From the NCBI GenBank assembly GCA_937997955.1, contig CALLDR010000092.1, forward strand, positions 1-39,139: a stretch of 39,139 nt of DNA. Direction: 5' to 3'. The stretch is from an uncultured Emergencia sp. (GTDB taxonomy: Bacteria; Bacillota; Clostridia; Peptostreptococcales; Anaerovoracaceae). The notes under the pieces are model-generated. The model was not told the origin of the DNA. It searched no databases and saw only the letters and a program-made list of their open reading frames with translations. The position numbers and the translations under genes were made by a program. Below are positions 33,426 through 39,139 of the stretch, piece by piece; the first letter of the stretch is position 1, and each line of letters starts with the position of its first letter.

Positions 33426-34417
33426 GCGATAGTAGCTACGATAACAGCCTTAATCGTGTGCATTCTGTTCTCTGCTTCGTCAAATACAACGGAGTTCTTG
33501 CTTCTGAACACTTCGTCGGTGACTTCGCGGATGTCGTAACCAGCTTCCTTCTGAGTCTTGGCCATAGTGGTTTCAAAGTCGTGGAAGGAAGGCAGGCAGT
33601 GCATGAAGATGCAGTCTGGATTTTCAGTAGCGTCCATCAGCTCTTTGGTTACCTTGAACGGAGTCAGAAGTCTAACTCTTTCTGGGATTTCAGCCTCTTC
33701 ACCCATGGAAGCCCAAACGTCAGCGTAGATAACGTCTGCGCCCTTCAGGCAAGCCGGATCGGAAGAGATCTCGATAACAGCGCCAGTTTCCTTAGCCAGC
33801 TCCTGTACGCGGTCGATCACATCCTGCTTCAGTTCAGCCTTTAATTCTTCCGGACCGTAAGCTACATAGTGCATGCCCATCTTAGCGCAGCCATACATCC
33901 AAGCATAGCTCATGTTGTTTCTGATGTCGCCGCTGAATACTACCTTAACTCTGTTGAGCGGTTTTGCAACGTGCTCTTCGATGGTGAGCAGGTCAGCCAG
34001 GATCTGAGTCGGGTGGTCAACGTCAGTCAGACCGTTCCATACAGGAACGCCTGCATACTTAGCGAGACCTTCTACAACTTCCTGATCGAAACCTCTGTAC
34101 TCGATACCATCATAGAATCTGCCTAATACCTTTGCAGTGTCTTCCATGGTTTCCTTCTTGCCCATCTGGGAGGAACCGGAATCCAGGAAAGTAACGCCAG
34201 CGCCTTCGTCCATAGCTGCCACTTCAAATGCGCATCTGGTTCTGGTAGAAGTCTTTTCAAACAGCAGAACGATGTTCTTGCCTTCCAGAATTCTATTGTT
34301 GATGCCAGCTCTCTTCTTAGCCTTCAGATCGTGTGCCAGGTCCAGCATGTATCTGATTTCTTCTGGTGTAAAGTCCATGAGTGTTAAAAAGCTTCTTCCT
34401 TTTAAGTTTACTGCCAT
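33422..34417 (-). CDS. arcB: ornithine carbamoyltransferase (catabolic context)
   Basis: A 331-residue transcarbamylase. The carbamoyl-phosphate loop S57TRTR (KTSTRTRCAFEVAA), the LDSGSSQMGKKE segment, the DHPTQ-like VDHPTQILADLLT, and the FMHCLPSFHD ornithine loop are intact. In this cluster it should run citrulline plus phosphate to ornithine and carbamoyl phosphate for arcC; the same enzyme can work anabolically beside carAB and argG. AAGGAGATTACACC precedes the ATG. It is first in arcB-arcA-arcC. TACCA direct repeats upstream suggest control by the adjacent MocR-type regulator. Confidence 0.97.
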   Translation of the reverse strand: MAVNLKGRSFLTLMDFTPEEIRYMLDLAHDLKAKKRAGINNRILEGKNIVLLFEKTSTRTRCAFEVAAMDEGAGVTFLDSGSSQMGKKETMEDTAKVLGRFYDGIEYRGFDQEVVEGLAKYAGVPVWNGLTDVDHPTQILADLLTIEEHVAKPLNRVKVVFSGDIRNNMSYAWMYGCAKMGMHYVAYGPEELKAELKQDVIDRVQELAKETGAVIEISSDPACLKGADVIYADVWASMGEEAEIPERVRLLTPFKVTKELMDATENPDCIFMHCLPSFHDFETTMAKTQKEAGYDIREVTDEVFRSKNSVVFDEAENRMHTIKAVIVATIA

Positions 34418-34483
34418 TGGTGTAATCTCCTTTTCTTTTCGTTAAAAATCGTTCATTAAGATAGTTTAACTCTCGTTACTGAA

Positions 34484-34517
34484 ATCATACTATAATTGAC
34501 AAAAAATTAAAGTACCA
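34484..34517 (-). promoter_or_regulatory. possible promoter of the arc operon
   Basis: Two overlapping -10 candidates on the minus strand: TATGAT (34484-34489) and TATAGT (34489-34494). Neither has a good -35 (CTTTAA or TGGTAC at 17 nt), which fits an activated promoter. Confidence 0.45.
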
Positions 34518-34542
34518 GCACTTTTGTTTTTTTGTGTACCAG
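34512..34542. promoter_or_regulatory. direct repeat GTACCAG x2, candidate MocR operator
   Basis: GTACCAG at 34512-34518 and 34536-34542, 24 bp apart, between the regulator gene and arcB and just upstream of the arcB -10. GabR, the best-known MocR regulator, binds direct repeats of ATACCA, so the motif fits the adjacent regulator. Assignment is inference. Confidence 0.55.
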
Positions 34543-34587
34543 TTTCCGTTAAAATTCGGTAAATTTATCCGCAAACCCGCATAAAAC

Positions 34588-36060
34588 CTACATTTCTGAA
34601 AGTCGCTCTGAAAGCCGCCGGATCACTTGGCACAGCACCTCCATGCCCTGCCTGATCCGCTCCTCCGGCTCAAAGGAATAATTGATGCGGATGATGTTCT
34701 GCCCTCCGTTGCGGTTGGGATAAAAGGTCTCCCCCGGTATCAGCGATACGCCGCGCCGCGCGCACTCCGCCACCACGTCTTTGCTGTCGACGCCGCGGGG
34801 CAGCGTGCACCAGATATATACGCCGCCTCTGGGCACCTCAAAGGACAGGCCCAATCGGCGCAGCGGTTCCAGGTAGCCGCACATCAGATCCCGCTTCTGC
34901 CGGTTCAGCGCCGTGATCTTGCGGGCGTTCTCAAAATATCTGCCGTCGGTGATATACTTGGCCAGCAGCTTCTGGGTCAGCCAGTCCAGGCTCATCAGCC
35001 GGATGGAGACCAGATAGCTGAGACTTTTGATCAGCTTTTCCGGCGCCACTACAAAGGCCATGGAAAGCCCTGGAATGAAGGTCAGGGAGAAGGAATATAT
35101 GTAGATGACGTTTTCGCTGCGGTCCATGGACTTCAGCGTCGGCGGCACGGAGCCCTCAAAGGACAGCTCCGACGCGGCGTCCTCCTCTATGATAGGCAGC
35201 CGGTAACGGTTGGATATTTCCAGCAGCTTCCGCCGCCGCTCCACGGACAGAATGTTCCCCGTCGGATCGTGGTAGCTGGAATTGACGTAGATAAATTTAG
35301 GACGGTGCGTCTCGATCAGAGCCTCCAGATGCTCGCAGACCATGCCGTCCCTGTCCACCGGCACGGTGATGAAGCTGCACCCCGCCAGCTGAATGACGCG
35401 GTATACGTCCGGCGATACCGGCTCCTCGATGATCACCTTGTCCCCCGGCTTCAAAATAGCCGTAACGATAAAGTCGAGGGCCTGGTTGGTCTCGGACAGG
35501 ATCTGCACCTGGCTCATGCCCGCTTTGATGCCCTTTGTCCGCAGATAAGAAAGCACCCTCTGACGCAGAATCACGTCGCCCTGGTACGGCGACAGGTAGA
35601 AATTGTGCCGGCCCTCCTCCTGCAGAATGCTGACCAAAGCAGCCGCCAGCTCCTCCTCGTCGTACACGGACGGAGCCATGCCGCTGGAAAAGGATATGTT
35701 GTCGCTTTCCGCGACGCGCAGGAAAAAATTATCGAAGGTCCGCTCCATATCCTGATACTCGTCCTTGATAATGGTGCTCCAGTTGACCTTGCGCCGCACA
35801 TCCGGCTCCACATAGTCCGGGCACTGATAGGTCACGCGGTATCCCACCCCCTGCACGGAGTCCAGCAGCTCCTCGTCCTTCAGGTGTGAATAGGCCTTGA
35901 TCACCGTATTGCGGTGAACTCCGATCAAAGCGGCCATGGCCCGCTCCGAAGGCAGCACAGCTCCATCGGGCAGCTGCCCCGCCACGATCATGGCTTTGAT
36001 CTGGTCCGCGATCTGCCAGTAGATAGGTGTACGGATGCCCTTGTCGATGCAGATGTTCAT
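34588..36060 (-). CDS. MocR/GabR-type GntR regulator with degenerate aminotransferase domain
   Basis: A 490-residue fusion of a GntR winged helix (about 1-75: PIYWQIADQIKAMIVAGQLP, LPSERAMAALIGVHRNTVIKAY) with an aminotransferase-like domain (about 120-480). The effector domain has lost cofactor residues: where family members have the PLP lysine in (T/S)FSK, this protein has Leu326 (YSFSLTFIPGL); the NPTG asparagine is Asp265 (HDPTGN), and the DDY tyrosine is Ala295 (EEDAASE). It is otherwise full length with no frameshift, so the gene seems maintained. The start overlaps the methyltransferase stop (ATGA). It lies 170 bp upstream of arcB and probably controls the arc operon. Confidence 0.88.
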   Translation of the reverse strand: MNICIDKGIRTPIYWQIADQIKAMIVAGQLPDGAVLPSERAMAALIGVHRNTVIKAYSHLKDEELLDSVQGVGYRVTYQCPDYVEPDVRRKVNWSTIIKDEYQDMERTFDNFFLRVAESDNISFSSGMAPSVYDEEELAAALVSILQEEGRHNFYLSPYQGDVILRQRVLSYLRTKGIKAGMSQVQILSETNQALDFIVTAILKPGDKVIIEEPVSPDVYRVIQLAGCSFITVPVDRDGMVCEHLEALIETHRPKFIYVNSSYHDPTGNILSVERRRKLLEISNRYRLPIIEEDAASELSFEGSVPPTLKSMDRSENVIYIYSFSLTFIPGLSMAFVVAPEKLIKSLSYLVSIRLMSLDWLTQKLLAKYITDGRYFENARKITALNRQKRDLMCGYLEPLRRLGLSFEVPRGGVYIWCTLPRGVDSKDVVAECARRGVSLIPGETFYPNRNGGQNIIRINYSFEPEERIRQGMEVLCQVIRRLSERLSEM

Positions 36061-37193
36061 AAATCGCCCGCCTTCTTTCCATGGAACTGATAGTAGCAGA
36101 CCTCCAGCCTGCCGTTGTACAGCTTGCGCCTGCGGTTCGCCGGACGCCCGACGGCCTTTTCCTCCAGTTCTTTGTCGGTGGTGATCAAAAACAGGGACCA
36201 GGTCGGGTTTTCACTGAAAAAGCTGCGGTATTTCTTATAGATGTTTTCGATCTGCTGGGCCTCGCCGATCCGCTCGCCGTAGGGCGGATTGGTGATGATG
36301 ATGCCGCCCGGCTCTCTGGCCTCCAGCCTGGCCATATTCATCCGTTTGAACACGATGCAGTCGTCCACCCCGGCCTCGATGGCGTTCTCCTGAGCCGCCG
36401 CTATGGCCCTTGGGTCCACATCAAAGGCGAAGATGCGCAGGTCCGTCTCGTAGTCCACCGCCTCAAAGGCCTTCCGCCGCTCTTCCTTCCACAGCTCAGG
36501 CGGTATCATTTCCCAGCCTTCCGCGGCAAAGCTGCGGTTCAGGCCCGGCGCGATATTCCGTCCGATCATGGCCGCCTCGATGGGGATCGTCCCGCTGCCG
36601 CAGCACGGATCGATCAAAAGCCGTCCGGCGCGCCAAAAGGACAGCTGCACCATGGCAGCCGCCAGAGTCTCTTTGATGGGCGCCGCCACGTCGCAGACCC
36701 GATAGCCCCGCTTGTGCAGTCCCGGTCCGCTGGTGTCCACGGTCAGCGTCACGTTGTCCTTCAGCAGGGTAACTTTGATGGTGTATTCCGCGCCGGTCTC
36801 CTCGAAATGCTCCACACAGTAGTAGTCCCTCAGCCGCTCCACCACAGCCTTTTTGACGATGCTCTGGCAGGCCGGAACGCTGTGGAGCTTGGATTTTACA
36901 GAAGTGCCGGTGACCGTGAATTTCCCGTCCATGGGGATCAGCTCCTCCCATGGCAGTCCGCGGGTCTGCTGAAACAGTTCTTCAAATTCCAGCGCTTTGA
37001 ATTCCGCCATCTTCAGCAAAACTCTGTCAGCGCTGCGCAGCCACAGATTGCTGCGGACGATAGCTCTCTCGTCACCCATATAAGTGATCTTTCCGTCCTC
37101 GGATTTGATGATCCTGTAGCCCAGCGCCTGGATCTCCCGCTTGACCACAGCTTCCAGCCCAAAGGTCGCGGTTGCGATTAGTTCTAATTTCAT
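36057..37193 (-). CDS. rlmL: THUMP-domain class I SAM-dependent RNA methyltransferase, RlmL/YpsC type
   Basis: A 378-residue N2-guanine methyltransferase. The N-terminal THUMP-containing part (1-160) includes LELIATATFGLEAVVKREI and FTVTGTSVKSKLHSVPACQS. The methyltransferase domain has the SAM loop IDPCCGSGTIPIEAA, the acidic AFDVDPRAIAAA, and the catalytic TNPPYGER. It is close to Bacillus YpsC and the N-terminal part of E. coli RlmL, which methylates G2445 of 23S rRNA; the exact target here is inferred. AAAGGAG precedes the ATG. It shares a four-base overlap with the MocR-type regulator, an odd pairing for a housekeeping enzyme. Confidence 0.9.
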   Translation of the reverse strand: MKLELIATATFGLEAVVKREIQALGYRIIKSEDGKITYMGDERAIVRSNLWLRSADRVLLKMAEFKALEFEELFQQTRGLPWEELIPMDGKFTVTGTSVKSKLHSVPACQSIVKKAVVERLRDYYCVEHFEETGAEYTIKVTLLKDNVTLTVDTSGPGLHKRGYRVCDVAAPIKETLAAAMVQLSFWRAGRLLIDPCCGSGTIPIEAAMIGRNIAPGLNRSFAAEGWEMIPPELWKEERRKAFEAVDYETDLRIFAFDVDPRAIAAAQENAIEAGVDDCIVFKRMNMARLEAREPGGIIITNPPYGERIGEAQQIENIYKKYRSFFSENPTWSLFLITTDKELEEKAVGRPANRRRKLYNGRLEVCYYQFHGKKAGDL

Positions 37194-37226
37194 GTGTGCT
37201 CCTTTGATATCTTTGTCTATATCTCT

Positions 37227-37255
37227 AGTATAGACGAAACCGGCTCAAATCACAA
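37227..37255 (-). promoter_or_regulatory. promoter of rlmL and the MocR-type gene
   Basis: Minus-strand TTGTGA (37250-37255), 17 nt, TATACT (37227-37232). Confidence 0.65.
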
Positions 37256-37329
37256 GAAAAAAGAGGGCCAAAAGGGAGCCGGAAGAGGTCTTAGAGCTCT
37301 CGCCGTTCCGGTTTTGATCCCCGGCCGTC

Positions 37330-37358
37330 TTGACAGTCCCTGCCCCGGCGCATATAAT
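37330..37358 (+). promoter_or_regulatory. consensus promoter of the LysR gene
   Basis: TTGACA (37330-37335), 17 nt, TATAAT (37353-37358), both perfect, with a leader of about 25 nt. Confidence 0.85.
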
Positions 37359-37390
37359 TTTGATAAGACAGCAAAGACGGAGGTAGTCAT

Positions 37391-38293
37391 ATGGTTTCTA
37401 GGTACGGAATCTTCTGCATGGCGGCGGAGACCGGCAGTTTTACCAAGACGGCAGAGCTGCTGGGATACTCCCAAAGCGCCATCAGCCAGTCGGTGAAGGG
37501 GCTGGAGCAGGAATTGGGATGCGCTCTTTTTCACCGGAAGAAGGGCGGCCTGACACTGACCAGGGACGGGGAGCAGTATCTGCCGTACATACAGGCGGTC
37601 TATACGGCAGAGCAGGCTCTCATGCGGAAAAACGAAGAAATGTCCGGCCTGGAGAATAATACGATCCACATCGCGGAGACTACGACGGTCAGCCGCCGGT
37701 TTCTCCCGCAGATCATCAAAGAGTTCAAGGAACTGCACCCGTCAGTCACCTTCGTCCTCCATCACGGCTTCTACACGGAAGTGGCCCAATGGGTTCTGGA
37801 CGGTACTGCCGATCTGGGATTTTCCGACGCCGCCGAGGCGCCTTTCCTGCAGCACCATATTTTGTTCCACGATGAGCAGATGGCTGTCATGCCGCAGGAC
37901 CATCCTCTGACCGCTAAGGAGGAGGTCTCTCTGGCTGACCTGGCGGCCTACCCTTTCATCCTGCTCCACGACGAGAGGGCGCGCAACCCGGCCTTGCTTC
38001 TGGAATTTCAAAGGCACGGCCTGATGCCGCAGATAGAATACCGGCTGGGTGACGATGACTCCATCATGACGATGGTGGAGCAGGGACTGGGGATTTCCGC
38101 CCTCTTTCAGCTGTTTCTCTGCAGCGTCTCCACGAAGCTTGCTGTCCGTCCCATCAAAGAGCGTCCGGAGCGCGCGCTGTCGCTGATATGGAACAACTGG
38201 GACACCATGCCTCTGGCCGCAAAGCACTTCGCCAGGTTTATCGAGGAGCGCACGCCCTCTCTTCTGGAAGAGCTGAAAGCGGCCAAAAAATGA
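37391..38293 (+). CDS. LysR family transcriptional regulator
   Basis: A 300-residue LysR-type regulator. The winged helix (about 3-62) reads SRYGIFCMAAETGSFTKTAE, YSQSAISQSVKGLEQELGCALF, and the effector domain follows with IHIAETTTVSRRFLPQIIKEF and the second-lobe GDDDSIMTMVEQGLGISAL. GGAGG precedes the ATG. It is divergent from rlmL, and its target is not evident from the neighbours. A consensus promoter suggests steady expression unless it represses itself. Confidence 0.9.
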   Translation: MVSRYGIFCMAAETGSFTKTAELLGYSQSAISQSVKGLEQELGCALFHRKKGGLTLTRDGEQYLPYIQAVYTAEQALMRKNEEMSGLENNTIHIAETTTVSRRFLPQIIKEFKELHPSVTFVLHHGFYTEVAQWVLDGTADLGFSDAAEAPFLQHHILFHDEQMAVMPQDHPLTAKEEVSLADLAAYPFILLHDERARNPALLLEFQRHGLMPQIEYRLGDDDSIMTMVEQGLGISALFQLFLCSVSTKLAVRPIKERPERALSLIWNNWDTMPLAAKHFARFIEERTPSLLEELKAAKK

Positions 38294-38299
38294 AAACGC

Positions 38300-38330
38300 C
38301 CGGGCCAGCCGCGCTGGCTCCGGTGCAGTC
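38300..38330 (+). terminator. hairpin downstream of the LysR gene
   Basis: CCGG-GCCAGC (38300-38309) pairs with GCTGGC and CCGG (38313-38323), followed after ~8 nt by TTCATTTTATT. A moderate intrinsic terminator. Confidence 0.6.
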
Positions 38331-38338
38331 TTCATTTT

Positions 38339-38377
38339 ATTAGGTAATTCAATGGTGATTTCGTAATTCAACCGTCA
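38339..38377 (-). repeat. post-stop repeat after the small membrane protein gene
   Basis: On the minus strand the last codon and stop (GGT TGA) recur as CGGTTGAATTACGAAATCA and CCATTGAATTACCTAATAA, about 19 nt apart. It is another short stop-adjacent duplication. Confidence 0.6.
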
Positions 38378-38680
38378 ACCGGCTTTCATCGGTTTTTCCG
38401 CGGACAGCTGTCGGCCGCGTTCAATGCTTTCCAGCCTGGCTTCTCTGTCCTCTCTGATCTCTCTTTCCTGTCTGTCCGCTCTCTTTCCTCTGCGCTCTTT
38501 ATCCTCTCTGTCGGCCAAGGTCGGGCAGATGGAGAACGTCACCGCTGCCGCCGCGTTTACCAGCCACAGAGCTGTCATTCCCGCAGCGCTCAGGTTCATC
38601 AGACACAGGATCAAGGTGACAGCGACGACCACCGTCATGCTCGCTGCCATAATCCATCTGTACATAGCAGTCCTATTCAT
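38375..38680 (-). CDS. small membrane protein with charged C-terminal tail, unknown function
   Basis: I do not recognise this 101-residue protein. Two hydrophobic segments (about residues 7-27, WIMAASMTVVVAVTLILCLM, and 33-52, MTALWLVNAAAAVTFSICP) are followed by a 45-residue tail rich in Arg, Glu and Asp (DREDKERRGKRADRQEREIR) that is probably a cytoplasmic coiled or helical segment. The start is the ATG at 38680, which has GAGGAGG 6 nt upstream; the open frame extends further but without a ribosome site. A promoter lies 64 bp upstream. It is likely a real, expressed gene. Confidence 0.7.
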   Translation of the reverse strand: MNRTAMYRWIMAASMTVVVAVTLILCLMNLSAAGMTALWLVNAAAAVTFSICPTLADREDKERRGKRADRQEREIREDREARLESIERGRQLSAEKPMKAG

Positions 38681-38743
38681 AATGTTCCTCCTCTGTTTTG
38701 TTTCTGATTTTACAACTGCAGCGCTGCTCGTCTTTCTGTCTCC

Positions 38744-38772
38744 ATCATAGCATGCTTCTAAAAATAAGTAAA
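38744..38772 (-). promoter_or_regulatory. promoter of the small membrane protein gene
   Basis: Minus-strand TTTACT (38767-38772), 17 nt, TATGAT (38744-38749). Confidence 0.6.
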
Positions 38773-39139
38773 ACGGTACTTTTTTATTCAAGTATAAGTT
38801 TTGCTTATGCTTACTTTTTCTCTTCCATATCGCTTTACTCCCTACTTTTCTCTGCTGACTTTTTACTTCTTCTTTACGTCATTATTTCTTTCTCTTCTGT
38901 GCTTCTCATTATAGCAACGATCCTCCCGCCAATCTTGTATCATATCGTCAACTTTTCCAGCCCCGCCTTTTGATGATATCTGCCGCAAAACAAACAGGAA
39001 ATGTCGCACCCCATGGGCGCAGATATCCCATGTGTTTAAAAAAACGGGTTTCGAGTTCCTCTTTGTCCTTGGCAAGGGGGGGGGAACAATTCAACAAACT
39101 TTGCATTCAAAGGGCAGGTGACCGCATTCGCTCTTTCTG
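38773..39139. other. no defensible gene; T-rich stretch and a nine-G tract
   Basis: 38773-38930 is very pyrimidine-rich on the plus strand. 39076-39084 is a run of nine G preceded by a CCTTGGCAAGG palindrome. Short open frames exist but lack ribosome sites and family resemblance. Nothing else is visible up to the window edge. Confidence 0.6.

Noticed and set aside
38863..39075. 70-residue minus-strand frame near the right edge
   Set aside because: It has only a TTG start beside a C run, no ribosome site, and no recognisable domain.

Overview
The window looks like chromosomal DNA of an anaerobic, low-oxygen-adapted member of the Bacillota (Clostridia; perhaps the Eubacteriales/Peptostreptococcales side, which is inference). 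It is moderately GC-rich in genes and AT-rich between them. Supporting signs are pyruvate formate-lyase with its activase, a butyrate/acetate-type CoA-transferase, the acetyl branch of diaminopimelate synthesis, the arginine deiminase pathway, a GlnK/GlnL-type two-component system, strong AGGAGG ribosome sites and sigma-A-like promoters. I saw no rRNA, tRNA, CRISPR array or intact insertion sequence.

Layout. 1-374: tail of an NhaC antiporter. 665-3642: pflB-pflA (minus). 3874-6090: U32/RlhA-like protein (minus). 6162-7112: AI-2E family membrane protein (plus). 7287-8624: CoA-transferase (minus). 8777-12395: dapA-dapB-dapH-patA operon (minus), with overlapping start/stop codons and a lysine riboswitch plus terminator in its leader. 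12910-14046: the divergent M20 amidohydrolase, probably dapL, which completes the acetyl-DAP branch. 14132-17970: AGCS symporter with glnL and glnK. 18200-22494: carAB (minus), divergent from argG (22702-23970); with the arc genes this gives carbamoyl-phosphate, citrulline and arginine chemistry in one window. 24132-28294: BCCT transporter, amidohydrolase and MFS transporter (minus) behind a divergent XRE regulator, probably an uptake and hydrolysis cluster for an amide or betaine-like compound. 29503-30140: RelE/HigB-type toxin and XRE antitoxin. 30263-30508: an internally deleted Rpn/PD-(D/E)XK remnant. 30783-34417: arcB-arcA-arcC (minus). 34588-37193: an RlmL-type methyltransferase coupled to a MocR-type regulator. 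37391-38293: a LysR regulator. 38375-38680: a small membrane protein. The last 460 bases hold no gene I can defend.

Three things are least explained by known families. (1) Several genes are followed, from the stop codon itself, by short degenerate tandem arrays that repeat the last codons plus the stop: argG 7 x 13 bp, the MFS gene 7 x 10 bp, and shorter cases after nhaC, the M20 gene and the 38375 gene. (2) Both intergenic gaps of the arc operon carry a ~130-bp imperfect palindrome with the same 15-bp core and the same ends, whose edge supplies the stop codon of the upstream gene. (3) The MocR-type regulator next to the arc operon lacks the PLP-binding lysine and other cofactor residues, yet TACCA direct repeats resembling known MocR operators lie upstream of arcB.
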